From: Bacteriovoracaceae bacterium UBA1511
Lineage (GTDB): Bacteria; Bdellovibrionota; Bacteriovoracia; Bacteriovoracales; Bacteriovoracaceae
Length of the DNA stretch: 33,381 nucleotides
Direction of reading: 5' to 3'
Assembly: GCA_002323535.1 (NCBI GenBank)
Contig: DCQT01000045.1
Location: forward strand, 1-33,381
Shown here: positions 15,607 to 24,875 of the stretch, piece after piece
Layout: each line of letters opens with the position of its first letter
Position numbering within the stretch: position 1 is the first letter of the stretch
The notes under the pieces: model-generated
Told to the model about the DNA's origin: nothing
Databases searched by the model: none
The model's input: the letters and a program-made list of their open reading frames with translations, nothing else
Program-made: the position numbers and the translations under genes

Positions 15607-17201
15607 TATTTTTGTTCAGCTGACCACTTAAATAATTGATCAACGATCATTGTTAGTGGTGCTCCCACTTGTGAGGCCTGAGGTGCTAGTTCTTCAATTG
15701 CTGAATTAAGCCCTGATTGTTTTGTCCATTTTCTTGTACTATATCTTTCTGCAAAACGATCATAGTAGTTACTTGCAGCCGTATCCTGGTGTGGAGTCCA
15801 TAGAAAATCTGGGTGAGCGCTTGTGTACCATTCACCGCCGATAATTTCGTAGTTTTCATCTAGCTCAAGATCGTATCTGTAAGTCACAGTCTTGAGTAGA
15901 TCATAATAACTGCTGTCAGTTCTTCGCGCACTTGGGTCTGTTTCAGCAACATACTCAATGTTCATTTCAATACCAACAACATACTTCGCTAATGGAGATC
16001 TGTATTTTTTAAATTTATCATTGGTAAAACTAGATACTTCAGTTACGGCCTCTGCGAAGTTATCTGCGTATTGAAATCTACCTGGGTTAAAGTATTTGTA
16101 GTTATAAGAAAAAACTGGTTGGTTCCAAACTTCATAATCAAATGTTGCATCAATAATAAAGCTTCTCTTTGACTTCGCGATTTGATTAACCACTGCTTGG
16201 TGCCATGTTCCAGGGTTAGTATCAAAGCAAACTGGATCAGTTACTCTTCCATTTTCATCTGTTGCTGGATCTTTTTTATTACATCGTCCACCAATAAATT
16301 TGCTTGCATATTTTTTCTTTGCGTAATTAAGAGATCCAAGCCCTTTAATGTCACTTGGGTAAAAAGGTATTTCAACGCCTTCGCTATTTTTTAAAACGAT
16401 TGTATTTGCCGGTCTTGGATACATGTAGGCTGCTGCGGCCCATCCGTGACAAATCCCCATCCACCTTTCGACAGAACCTTTTGATTGAAAGTAACCACGC
16501 CCTTCATCCCACATTTTTTTTGTTAATGTGTAGCTTTTATCATTAACAAGTAGGTCATATTTTTCGGAAGGTGAGAGCTGTCCCACAGTTAAATCTGCAA
16601 TGAATGCGTCCGCTGGTGTTTGCTCAAAATTTGATAGTAGTTGGTCCCAGTGAATGTCTCCAACAGGAGTTGGGGATAATTGATACCTTTTTGCTAAAAT
16701 ACCAGCTGCAATCGGCCAGTAATCATCACTCCACGGAGTCTCTGCAAGCCTTGCGCTGTGAAGGTATAAACGATCCATTTCTTTTAGGTTTGAGATAAAT
16801 TTATTTCTTTCTAAACAATCATCAGCCGGTCTTAGAGTTCTTGAGCAAATTTCACGAGCAGAGTCTACAAGTAGTCTTGGGTTATCATTGGCAGCAATTT
16901 GTGCTCTTCCATCGGGAGTAGAGAGACAAACTTCCTCTCCTCTTACGATTCGGCAATGACTTCTGCGCTGTTCATCTTTTACTCTTAAAAGCTCAACTCT
17001 CTCTCCGCGATCTAATGGCTTCATTCCAAACATGTAGTCGATATTATCAAGACTACTCGTTTTTGGAGGAAGCTTCTCCATTGTCTCTTTTGTGTTATTT
17101 TTAAAATTTTCAAGAAATGAATTTAGATCTTTTGATTGATAATCATTAGCGAGAAGATTAAAACTCAAAGAAAATAAAAACAACGATTTAATGAGACTCA
17201 T
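15606..17201 (-). CDS. Exported transglutaminase-elicitor-like (GP42/TGase_elicitor) enzyme
   Basis: The 531-aa product has a signal peptide ending near LLANDY. Its core resembles the TGase_elicitor family (PF16683), known from oomycete GP42. RWMGICHGWAAAAYM carries the candidate nucleophile Cys251, GTWHQAVVNQI the His334, and SFIIDATFDYEVWNQP the Asp351. That gives a Cys-His-Asp order as in GP42. Members crosslink proteins by Gln-Lys isopeptide bonds. Other cysteines (83, 92, 119, 129, 307, 325) suggest disulfides. It has a good Shine-Dalgarno sequence (AAGGAG about eight bases before the ATG) and is the first gene of an operon with the C11 peptidase. Family placement is from motifs remembered rather than a search, so crosslinking activity is inferred. 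Confidence 0.7.
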   Translation of the reverse strand: MSLIKSLFLFSLSFNLLANDYQSKDLNSFLENFKNNTKETMEKLPPKTSSLDNIDYMFGMKPLDRGERVELLRVKDEQRRSHCRIVRGEEVCLSTPDGRAQIAANDNPRLLVDSAREICSRTLRPADDCLERNKFISNLKEMDRLYLHSARLAETPWSDDYWPIAAGILAKRYQLSPTPVGDIHWDQLLSNFEQTPADAFIADLTVGQLSPSEKYDLLVNDKSYTLTKKMWDEGRGYFQSKGSVERWMGICHGWAAAAYMYPRPANTIVLKNSEGVEIPFYPSDIKGLGSLNYAKKKYASKFIGGRCNKKDPATDENGRVTDPVCFDTNPGTWHQAVVNQIAKSKRSFIIDATFDYEVWNQPVFSYNYKYFNPGRFQYADNFAEAVTEVSSFTNDKFKKYRSPLAKYVVGIEMNIEYVAETDPSARRTDSSYYDLLKTVTYRYDLELDENYEIIGGEWYTSAHPDFLWTPHQDTAASNYYDRFAERYSTRKWTKQSGLNSAIEELAPQASQVGAPLTMIVDQLFKWSAEQK

Positions 17202-17250
17202 GTAGGGTTACTCCTTATTAGATTGTCTCTTTTTAGTTAATCATTGTGAG

Positions 17251-17275
17251 TTTTGGCCAATAATCAGAGTTGGCC
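17251..17275. promoter_or_regulatory. Paired TTGGCC operator-like sites before the TGase gene
   Basis: Two TTGGCC hexamers (17253-17258 and 17270-17275) are spaced 17 bases start to start. The first lies in TTTGGCCAATAATCAG, which recurs with one change upstream of queA (21790-21805). No binding protein is known. Confidence 0.35.
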
Positions 17276-17316
17276 GTGAATTATTTACACAAAAACCATT
17301 AATTTCATAGCCTTGG

Positions 17317-20300
17317 CTAGGGTACATACCCTTTGAATTTGATCTCTGCCAGTCCAATTGAGAGGTGTTTTTCATTTCCTCCATCACCAATGGCCACATT
17401 CGTATTTTTATATCTTTTAATTTTTACTTTGGTGATTTTTTGGGGGGACTCTAGACCAAAGACTTCTTTATCAGAAGAATCAAAGTTGAAATTAATCTCA
17501 GAGCCTCCAGCGAATGAACAAGCGAGCCCATTATTATAAGTTCTATCCTCACAGAAATATCTATTATCGTTATTGGAAAAATAGCTTTTTATTTGTGTCT
17601 CTACACCGTTGACCATCCCATAAATTAAAATGTCGTAATCCATAATCCTGTCCAGGCAACAACCTGATCTTTGAACTAGGATGATTTCACTTATTGTTTT
17701 CTCTTCATTAAAAGTTACTTCCACAAAATGAAAAGGAAGATCATTTATACCTGTGTGGTCCTGATTGTCTGGAACGCCAGTGGAGCCAACGTTATCCTCT
17801 AGTCCATCCTTTAACTTATCAAGTGATTCATTAGGCCAATTTTGAGTGCCTGACATGCTTAAGTCCCCGCGAGGTATTAGGCTTGGGGTATATATAGTAT
17901 AACTTACAGGGCCGACAATCTCACTTAACTGTGCACCTCGGGATGACCTGAAATAAAAACTATAATCCCCCGTAGGGAGATTAAACATCGTTGTTAATGT
18001 TTTTTCGGATGTATCATGATCAACCCACCCAATGACGCTTTGGCAGTTTGCATCTTCACATAACATGGTTGTGTTACCTATGGTGTTTGTCACAGAAAAC
18101 TCTGGATTATCTTCTGTGCTCACACTTAATTCCTCAAGAGCATAATTCGTTGGGGCACTTATACTAGAGGGAACTTCAAGATTAATAGGTGCTGTGCCCT
18201 CAAGTGTGATTTCAGTGAAACCAAGTTGAACTTTCTGTTCATTGTCTTGATAGCCAAAACCACCTGTATGACGATGGCGAGTGATTTTAATTCTTTTCAC
18301 TTTTTGTGTTTTTCCTAAACCAAATTCTATAGGTTCACTAGAGGTGATATCTAAGTGAACAAAGGCATTCGAACCTAGGGTTGTGTTTGTGTAATAAGCT
18401 ACGGGGTCATTGTTGGTATAATAATTGCCTAGTTCCCCATTATCGGCATCAAATAATTGGATATTAATATCACTGACTCGATCGAGGCAGCATTCAGTTC
18501 TATTAAATAGGTTAATTGCACTTAACCACACAGGCCTTTCTAAGATTATGTCAACATAATGCTGGCTTTGCATATTTATAGAAACATCACTCGCATCCAA
18601 TCTATTGCTATCTTGATCACCAGTTCCGAAGTCCTCGGTATAAAGACCATCGTTTAATCTCTCTGATCTCTCATCATACATCCATGATGATGAAGGCCTT
18701 ATATTCATTAACCCTGATGAGATAGGCATCGGAGTAAACTTTGTATAACTTATTGGTCCTATTATCGGTCCTTCATCTCTTCCATTACTTGTTCGCACAT
18801 AAAAGTTGTAATCACCATCAGCAATACCGCTATCTGGATAGACTTCCATTTGTTCTTCTGTATGTTCAAATTCACCGAGAATATCTGCGCAATTTTCATC
18901 CGCGCATAGTTGGGTGGTAAGACCTAGTTCTCCTGTAACATTGATTTTTGGAATTGAGCGAACATCAGACCTAGAGTTTACTAATGATACATTTGTGGGT
19001 GTCGCAGTGAATTCCCCATTTACATAACCAGGAGGCGAGGTGCAGGTATGTTCTACACACTCTTCACTCAAGCAGTCTCTGTCATTTTGACAAAACTCAC
19101 CTTCAAGGCACCGGCCGTTAGGTCCTAGTGTCGGACAAAAATTTCCTCCGCAATCAACGCTTGTTTCAAAATAATCTCGAGTGCCATTTTCACAATCCTC
19201 TTGAAGATACTCATAACCCAAAGCTTCAAGTCCATAAGCCTTAAGTTCGGCCATTTGTAGTACCTTTTGGTCATCAACTTGTTGAGATGCTAAATACCCA
19301 GGAGCGACAAAAAAATAATCATCAGAAATCCGCTCTACTTCAATTTTATTGGTATCAATCAATTGACTTAAGTTTTGGTGATTAATGACACTTTCTGTAT
19401 CAATTTCACCATTTAAATATGTACTTGAATAACCGTCGACAAAATTAAATTCGGCACTACTTGTTTCAATTAGCTTTAAGTAATCTAAGTCCGCAGTTCC
19501 GGGGGCAAAGCTTATTTCTTGATTGTTAAGATATGAATCAGTCTCATCGAATAGATTAAAATTTTTTGTAACTCCATCATCTGCATAGGCATTAAAGTCT
19601 AGTTTTCTCAGTCTTCGATCAGCACCTGCGCGAGCGAGAACTTCAACGCTTGAAAGATATATAATTTCTGTGAAATGAAAGAATTGATTAGCACTTACAC
19701 AAGCCTGGTTAGTGTGGGAAAAAGACTGTAGATTTCCATCAACAGCATTACTTGCAGGAAATGGATGATTTGCACAATGGAAGTTCGAGGAGGTAACTCC
19801 AAGCTCTTTGTAGTTAATATCAATTAAAGGTGAATTTTCTTCATTGATAAACGTGCTGGGAGCAAAATCGGCATTGAGGGTTGAATCATCTTTTACGGTT
19901 CCTTCGAATGATGACTCAAAGGTCTCGTCTGAGTTTTTAAAGCTTATAAGGCTTTCCTCAGAATTTGGATTTATGTTCATCTTTAAATAAGTTTTTAAAA
20001 AAGCGGATGATTCATAGCCAGAAAAATTATAGCGGAGATCATGCGTCCTTTCATCAGCGTATAATGTGGATATTTCAGCAGTGCTTAGGGCCGACTCAAA
20101 AATAGAAAATTCATCCATTTCTCCAATAAAAAATAGGTTTGTCATCATTTCGGATCTTGTGCCATCAGAATATAGCGCTTTTGCTCCTAAGAATAGTTGT
20201 TGTGGTGATGGATTCGGGAAGTCTGCTGCAGACATCGTCGTAGAAGCAACTTCAATGGAGTCAAAATAAATACTAAGCGTAACTGATCCCTCCAATTTGT

Positions 20301-21681
20301 TTTCGGCTCTTATGATAACTAAATGGTGCCAGTTAAAATCATAAAGAGTTAAGCTGAAATCACTAAGATCTACGGTCTCAGTTATTCGTCTCGAAGGAAT
20401 ATCATTATCTTTATCATTTAACCGAAATCGAAAAATATTTGCTTGCTCGAGGCCACTATAAGGGGCGCCGTTTATAGCGAGTCCAACTTGCCCCTCTGGG
20501 ACACCTGAAACATCTTTTTGTCCAAAGAGCATTCCTCTATTTCTCATATTGGTTTTAAACCAAAGAGAGACGGAAAAGTCTGAATTGGGGGAAATACCTA
20601 GAGTATTTTGTTCTAGTGATGTTGGAATGAGTATATAATTGTCACCGTTTTCCTCTCCCAAATCATCGAACGGCCTATTGTAAGATAGAGCATTAAAAAA
20701 TAAACTAGACTGCTGGCAAGTTGCTTCGCAAAGACCACTTGCACACTCTGAGGAATTAGAACAAGCCGCTCCATTTTGTTTGTGGAGGCATATGTTGTCT
20801 TCACAGTTTTCAAAAAGACAATCACTAGCGTTGGTGCAATACTCACCTAAACCGGCAAAACATGAACCTGAAACACACATGTGGTTTTCTGGGCACGAGC
20901 TATCATCAATACATTGGGCACTGTGAGAGTCTAAAACTAAAAGATAGCCTTGACTTAAATAACTTTGGTCGATGGTTTCTGGCTTGAAAAGAAAGTGATT
21001 AAAACTAATTTCTGTCGCTTCTGTTTGGCAATCCGTGTCGGAAAATATCTTAAGGTTTCCAGCGATGGGAAGGTTTGTTGAGGTTTGAATGTACTTGGGT
21101 AAGTCTTCGGTCGTTTTTCCATTTTCGAGTGATATACAACCTGAGTCAGAAAATACAGTACTACTTATTTCTAAATTGGCCAAAGGGGATGTATCAATTT
21201 TTAAAGAAGCCAGTTTTATACTTTGGGCGGTTGATCTATTATTAAAGCACTCTGGATCTTCGTCGTTAAATTCCGTGCACAAGATAAAATCGAATTCTCC
21301 GTTGGTATAGCTAAATAGTTTGTTATCGAGGCATTTTGCAGTAGTGTATGTCACATTTACTGTTTGGCTTGAAGAAATTAAGTCCTCATTTTGGATAGCA
21401 CAGTACATTGTATCTTCACTTATAAGATATCCATAAAATGTCCATGATCCACTTGCCAATTCTTTAGTTATTTTTGTCTTTGTACCGCTAATAGACTCAC
21501 TCCAAACGGTATTTTTTGTGGGGTCTGTATGATTTCTTTTTCCTGCTAGAAAACCATTTGCTATGGCGCTTGAAATAGAAACTTTACCAAGAACAAATTT
21601 TGTTTTTGATACTTTTTCATATTTTGAGCAACCACTCAAAATAAGAATAGAAAAGCTAATTAGTAAGACCCCTAAACTCAC
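17317..21681 (-). CDS. Modular LamG/discoidin-like adhesin lipoprotein
   Basis: This 1454-aa protein starts at a GTG preceded by GAGGAATT. Its lipoprotein signal is ILILSGC with Cys18. In order it shows: a Cys-containing N-terminal region; a Dickkopf-like Cys-rich segment (about 255-325, CPENHMCVSGSC); a LamG/concanavalin-like domain (about 330-545, FSVSLWFKTN...WHHLVIIR...FIGEMDEFSIFESALS); a discoidin-like part (about 640-720); and a second Cys-rich segment (about 830-885). Last comes a twofold repeat (about 890-1165 and 1167-1454). Each half has a G-D-Y-x-F-Y-x-R-[ST]-S strand and a CCLDR-containing F5/8-type-C-like domain. Such domains bind sugars or proteins, so surface adhesion is inferred. 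The gene stands alone, divergent from queA. Confidence 0.82.
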   Translation of the reverse strand: MSLGVLLISFSILILSGCSKYEKVSKTKFVLGKVSISSAIANGFLAGKRNHTDPTKNTVWSESISGTKTKITKELASGSWTFYGYLISEDTMYCAIQNEDLISSSQTVNVTYTTAKCLDNKLFSYTNGEFDFILCTEFNDEDPECFNNRSTAQSIKLASLKIDTSPLANLEISSTVFSDSGCISLENGKTTEDLPKYIQTSTNLPIAGNLKIFSDTDCQTEATEISFNHFLFKPETIDQSYLSQGYLLVLDSHSAQCIDDSSCPENHMCVSGSCFAGLGEYCTNASDCLFENCEDNICLHKQNGAACSNSSECASGLCEATCQQSSLFFNALSYNRPFDDLGEENGDNYILIPTSLEQNTLGISPNSDFSVSLWFKTNMRNRGMLFGQKDVSGVPEGQVGLAINGAPYSGLEQANIFRFRLNDKDNDIPSRRITETVDLSDFSLTLYDFNWHHLVIIRAENKLEGSVTLSIYFDSIEVASTTMSAADFPNPSPQQLFLGAKALYSDGTRSEMMTNLFFIGEMDEFSIFESALSTAEISTLYADERTHDLRYNFSGYESSAFLKTYLKMNINPNSEESLISFKNSDETFESSFEGTVKDDSTLNADFAPSTFINEENSPLIDINYKELGVTSSNFHCANHPFPASNAVDGNLQSFSHTNQACVSANQFFHFTEIIYLSSVEVLARAGADRRLRKLDFNAYADDGVTKNFNLFDETDSYLNNQEISFAPGTADLDYLKLIETSSAEFNFVDGYSSTYLNGEIDTESVINHQNLSQLIDTNKIEVERISDDYFFVAPGYLASQQVDDQKVLQMAELKAYGLEALGYEYLQEDCENGTRDYFETSVDCGGNFCPTLGPNGRCLEGEFCQNDRDCLSEECVEHTCTSPPGYVNGEFTATPTNVSLVNSRSDVRSIPKINVTGELGLTTQLCADENCADILGEFEHTEEQMEVYPDSGIADGDYNFYVRTSNGRDEGPIIGPISYTKFTPMPISSGLMNIRPSSSWMYDERSERLNDGLYTEDFGTGDQDSNRLDASDVSINMQSQHYVDIILERPVWLSAINLFNRTECCLDRVSDINIQLFDADNGELGNYYTNNDPVAYYTNTTLGSNAFVHLDITSSEPIEFGLGKTQKVKRIKITRHRHTGGFGYQDNEQKVQLGFTEITLEGTAPINLEVPSSISAPTNYALEELSVSTEDNPEFSVTNTIGNTTMLCEDANCQSVIGWVDHDTSEKTLTTMFNLPTGDYSFYFRSSRGAQLSEIVGPVSYTIYTPSLIPRGDLSMSGTQNWPNESLDKLKDGLEDNVGSTGVPDNQDHTGINDLPFHFVEVTFNEEKTISEIILVQRSGCCLDRIMDYDILIYGMVNGVETQIKSYFSNNDNRYFCEDRTYNNGLACSFAGGSEINFNFDSSDKEVFGLESPQKITKVKIKRYKNTNVAIGDGGNEKHLSIGLAEIKFKGYVP

Positions 21682-21850
21682 AATTCCTCATCGGTGAAAC
21701 AGTAGGTTAGATTAAATTTTAGGGCCAATATTCAACGGGTCCTTTAACCAATTAAAGATTGGTTTATGTAATTTTTATTTAGTTATTTCTTTGGCCAATA
21801 ATTAGGGCATTTTCTTTGACTTAAAGCACAGACGACTCTAAACAGATTTT
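21682..21850. other. Divergent promoter region between adhesin and queA
   Basis: The region holds GGCCAATA at 21723-21730 and 21793-21800, the second within a 16-base motif that also occurs before the transglutaminase gene. It also holds a hairpin AACCAAT-TAAAG-ATTGGTT at 21746-21764. No preQ1-type riboswitch structure was seen before queA. Confidence 0.45.
21816..21844 (+). promoter_or_regulatory. Candidate promoter of the queA operon
   Basis: TTGACT at 21816-21821 is one base from the consensus -35. Seventeen bases later TAAACA (21839-21844) is a weak -10. Transcription would start about at the queA ATG, and no Shine-Dalgarno sequence is visible, so a leaderless mRNA is possible. Confidence 0.45.
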
Positions 21851-22924
21851 ATGAATGATAAAAACACCGATTTACTAAAATCAAGCTATCACTATGATCT
21901 TCCAAAAGAACTCATCGCTGAAAGACCCGCTGCAAATCGTGCTGACTCACGCTTGTTGTATTATAAAAAATCAAAAAACCAATATTCTGACTTAGACTTT
22001 ATAGATATTATTGATTTGCTCCCTGAAAACGCCCTTCTTGTGGCCAATAGATCCAAAGTTTTTCCATGTCGAATATTTTGTCAAAAAACGACGGGTGCTA
22101 AAGCGGAGATCTTTTTTCTAGAAATTATAAAAAATCAAGACGGTTTTTATCCATGTCTTATAAAGTCCAGCTCTAAAAAACACACTGGTGATGAATTCAA
22201 TGCTGGACAATTAAGGCTTTGTATAAAGAGTAGATCTGAGGATGGTACTTTTGGTATTTCAGTTGATGGACTTGAGGGTTCCTCTCTAGAAGAGTTTTTA
22301 TTTGAAAAAGGGAACGTTCCCATTCCTCCTTATATTCGGGGAGGAGTGAGTGATGAAGATGATAAAAAGCGCTACCAAACTGTTTTTGCCAAAGAGACAG
22401 GAAGTGTCGCTGCGCCAACTGCGGGGTTACATTTTACTAAAGAGATATTTGAAAAATTAACTACTCGAGGAATTGATCAGGCGTTTGTTACTTTGCACGT
22501 CGGTCTTGGAACTTTTTCACCGGTTAAAGTTGATGACCTATCTGAGCATCATATGCATTCTGAAAAATATTTTATTGATGAACAAAATACAAAAGTTATT
22601 CAAGAAGCATACGCAACAAGACGTCCTGTGATCGCAATTGGAACCACAAGTCTAAGAGTCCTTGAGAGTGCTTATGGTCTATTATCTAATGGAGAGTTTG
22701 CAGCCAGTGAAATGAACGAGACTGATATTTTCATTCACCCAGGGAAGCAGGTGAAAAGTATCAACGGACTTATTACTAATTTTCATTTGCCAGAATCCAC
22801 TCTTTTAATGCTTGTAAGTGCACTGATAGGCCGCGAGAAAGTTCTCGAATTATATGAGTCTGCGGTTGCGTCTAAGTACCGGTTTTTTAGTTATGGCGAT
22901 GCAATGTTTTTGGACCTAAAATAG
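21851..22924 (+). CDS. queA: S-adenosylmethionine:tRNA ribosyltransferase-isomerase QueA
   Basis: QueA transfers the ribosyl part of S-adenosylmethionine to preQ1 in tRNA, making epoxyqueuosine at wobble position 34. The 357-aa sequence carries the family blocks DLPKELIAERPA at the N-terminus, LLVANRSKVFPCRI, GNVPIPPYIRG, TGSVAAPTAGLHFT (the characteristic substrate loop), VTLHVGLGTFSPVK and FHLPESTLLMLVSALIG near the end. The length is normal for the family. It is first in a run queA-tgt-yajC-tatA-secD-secF, the usual order in many bacteria, where tgt supplies the preceding step in the same pathway. Confidence 0.98.
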   Translation: MNDKNTDLLKSSYHYDLPKELIAERPAANRADSRLLYYKKSKNQYSDLDFIDIIDLLPENALLVANRSKVFPCRIFCQKTTGAKAEIFFLEIIKNQDGFYPCLIKSSSKKHTGDEFNAGQLRLCIKSRSEDGTFGISVDGLEGSSLEEFLFEKGNVPIPPYIRGGVSDEDDKKRYQTVFAKETGSVAAPTAGLHFTKEIFEKLTTRGIDQAFVTLHVGLGTFSPVKVDDLSEHHMHSEKYFIDEQNTKVIQEAYATRRPVIAIGTTSLRVLESAYGLLSNGEFAASEMNETDIFIHPGKQVKSINGLITNFHLPESTLLMLVSALIGREKVLELYESAVASKYRFFSYGDAMFLDLK

Positions 22925-22977
22925 GGTAATTTTACAATTTAGGGTGCCATTAGCGCGGTTTTAGTGTATTTGGAGTC

Positions 22978-24093
22978 ATGTCCTTTTTTACACTTGAAAA
23001 AACTGATGGAAAGGCCCGTGCGGGAACTCTAAAAACAACCCATTCTGAGATTCAGACGCCTGTTTTTATGCCTGTCGGCACCAGAGCGACGGTTAAATCT
23101 TTGAGTAGTGAAGATCTTGATGAACTAGGCCCACAAATCATCCTTGGAAATACTTATCATTTGTATTTGCGACCTGGGCATGAGCTTATTGAAAAGGTAG
23201 GTGGTGGACTCCACGATTTCATGAGTTTTGGAAAATCAATTCTTACTGATAGTGGCGGCTACCAGGTATTTAGTCTTAGTGATCTTAATAAAATCACCGA
23301 GGATGGGGTTTGGTTTCAATCTCATATCGATGGAAGTAAGCACTTTATTAGCCCTGAAAAATCTATGGAAATTCAAAAGGCCCTCGGAAGTGATATTGTT
23401 ATGGCATTCGATGATTGCCCAGCTCTTCCAAATACAGACGAAAAAATAAAAGAGGCCATTGATCGCACCGTTCGTTGGGCGAAAAGATGTAAAGAATATA
23501 ACCTAAAACCTCATCAATTCCTTTTTGGCATTGTTCAAGGAGGACTAAGCCTTGAACTTCGAAAATACTGCCTAGAAGAGCTCAATAAACTTGATTTCCC
23601 TGGAATGGCCATTGGGGGACTTAGTGTTGGTGAAAAAAATGAAGAAATGGTTGAGCTTCTTCATGAATTCACGCCATTAATGCCAGAAAATAAGCCTAGG
23701 TACTTAATGGGCGTTGGAACGCCGCTAGATATCTTAAATGGCGTCGCCTCCGGAGTGGACATGTTTGATTGTGTTCTTCCCACAAGAAATGCTAGAAATG
23801 GGCAAGCACTCACAAGTCGAGGGCCATTAAATATTAAAAATGCCCAATTTAAAGAGGACACGGGGCCTTTAGACCCGGGTTGCTCTTGTCGTGTGTGTAA
23901 AAGATACTCAAGAAGCTACATTCGACATCTTTTTACGGTTGGAGAATATCTAGCTGGACAGCTTATTACCTTTCACAATATCCATTTTTATTTAAATATG
24001 ATGAGAGAAGTAAGACAGGCCATATTTGATGGCCGGTTTGACGAGTATCATCAAACCTTTTATAAATCCTACAACTTAGGTTGGAAAAACTAA
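22978..24093 (+). CDS. tgt: Queuine/preQ1 tRNA-guanine transglycosylase Tgt
   Basis: Tgt exchanges guanine 34 for preQ1 in tRNAs for Asp, Asn, His and Tyr. In this 371-aa protein the general acid/base Asp91 is in TDSGGYQVFSL and the nucleophile Asp264 in VDMFDCVLPTRNARNG. The zinc ligands Cys302, Cys304, Cys307 and His333 are all present (CSCRVCKRYS...TFHNIH), and their numbering matches the E. coli enzyme. GGLSVGEK and RYLMGVGTP are further family motifs. GGAG is very close to the ATG. It lies 53 bases after queA and 14 before yajC, consistent with one operon. Confidence 0.98.
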   Translation: MSFFTLEKTDGKARAGTLKTTHSEIQTPVFMPVGTRATVKSLSSEDLDELGPQIILGNTYHLYLRPGHELIEKVGGGLHDFMSFGKSILTDSGGYQVFSLSDLNKITEDGVWFQSHIDGSKHFISPEKSMEIQKALGSDIVMAFDDCPALPNTDEKIKEAIDRTVRWAKRCKEYNLKPHQFLFGIVQGGLSLELRKYCLEELNKLDFPGMAIGGLSVGEKNEEMVELLHEFTPLMPENKPRYLMGVGTPLDILNGVASGVDMFDCVLPTRNARNGQALTSRGPLNIKNAQFKEDTGPLDPGCSCRVCKRYSRSYIRHLFTVGEYLAGQLITFHNIHFYLNMMREVRQAIFDGRFDEYHQTFYKSYNLGWKN

Positions 24094-24095
24094 TT

Positions 24096-24101
24096 AAGGA
24101 G
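24096..24101 (+). promoter_or_regulatory. Shine-Dalgarno site that sets the yajC start
   Basis: AAGGAG six bases before the ATG at 24108 selects that codon over the in-frame ATG at 24081, which lies inside tgt and would add nine polar residues. Confidence 0.8.
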
Positions 24102-24107
24102 ATTTCA

Positions 24108-24449
24108 ATGATTGATCTATTTATTGCTTCAGCAAGTGCTCAAGATGCAACAGCAGCTGCTGCTCAGCAAAGTCCACTAATGCAATTTGTTCCATTAGCG
24201 GTTGTGTTTGGTATTTTTTATTTTTTAATGATCAAGCCACAACAAAAAAAGCTTAAAGAGGAGCAAGCGATGCTTGCAGCGTTAAACAAAGGTGATGAGG
24301 TTTATACAAAATCTGGTTTGTTAGGGACGATCTACGGCTTAACGGAAAAAGTTGTTACTTTAGATGTAGGTGAAAACACTAAACTTAAGATTGTAAGATC
24401 CCAAATAGCGGGAAAATCAGATACAATTTTAAAAGAACAAAAGAAATAA
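24108..24449 (+). CDS. yajC: Preprotein translocase subunit YajC
   Basis: YajC is a small accessory of the SecDF complex in the inner membrane. From ATG 24108 the protein is 113 aa, with an N-terminal Ala/Gln-rich stretch (ASAQDATAAAAQQ). A single membrane segment follows (about 26-41, FVPLAVVFGIFYFLMI), then the family signature KPQQKKLKEEQAML and a small beta domain (GDEVYTKSGLLGTI...VTLDVGENTKLKI). Order and length agree with the family, and it precedes tatA, secD and secF as usual. Confidence 0.96.
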   Translation: MIDLFIASASAQDATAAAAQQSPLMQFVPLAVVFGIFYFLMIKPQQKKLKEEQAMLAALNKGDEVYTKSGLLGTIYGLTEKVVTLDVGENTKLKIVRSQIAGKSDTILKEQKK

Positions 24450-24459
24450 AAGGATTTTT

Positions 24460-24801
24460 ATGTTTGGCCTTGGCGGTGGAGAACTTTTACTTTTAGGAAT
24501 TATAGCTTTGGTTTTTATTGGCCCAAAGAAACTCCCTGAATTAGCAAGAGGACTTGGCAAGGGCATTCGTGAATTTCAAAAAGCAAAAAATGAATTGTTA
24601 AATGAAGAGGATAATGATGATTTAGTCGAACACGACAAGTCATCATCTTCCGCTTCGAATTCTTCTGAGATTCGATCTTCTGAGGATCCGGTTGAGTCTG
24701 TTTCTGACTCTACTGGGGAAAAAGAAGAGGAGGAGTCGAACAAAGTAAAAAAAGAGGACATTGAAGTATCTGTCTCATCTGAGCAAACAAAAAACTCCTA
24801 A
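24460..24801 (+). CDS. tatA: Twin-arginine translocase subunit TatA/TatE
   Basis: TatA forms the protein-conducting assembly of the Tat pathway. This 113-aa protein has the typical short membrane helix (GGGELLLLGIIALVFIGPKKLPEL; the F-[IV]-G-P-K-K-L-P hinge is intact), an amphipathic helix (ARGLGKGIREFQKAKNE) and an acidic, Ser-rich unstructured tail. AAAGGA precedes the ATG. No tatC lies in the window. Placement between yajC and secD puts both export systems in one transcription unit. Confidence 0.95.
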   Translation: MFGLGGGELLLLGIIALVFIGPKKLPELARGLGKGIREFQKAKNELLNEEDNDDLVEHDKSSSSASNSSEIRSSEDPVESVSDSTGEKEEEESNKVKKEDIEVSVSSEQTKNS

Positions 24802-24819
24802 AATTACCTTTCTAAATTC

Positions 24820-24849
24820 TTGCCACTGGGAAACCAGGTATCTTATAAT
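24820..24849 (+). promoter_or_regulatory. Probable internal promoter for secD-secF
   Basis: TTGCCA (24820-24825) and a perfect TATAAT (24844-24849) are 18 bases apart. The spacer contains CTGG-GAAA-CCAG, a possible operator hairpin. The start would be near 24856, giving secD a leader of about 67 bases. Confidence 0.65.
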
Positions 24850-24875
24850 TTCAAATAGTTTTATGTAGTGTTGAA

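Noticed and set aside
22925..22977. Possible preQ1 riboswitch between queA and tgt, or before queA
   Set aside because: Neither gap shows the C-rich loop and A-rich tail of preQ1 aptamers.
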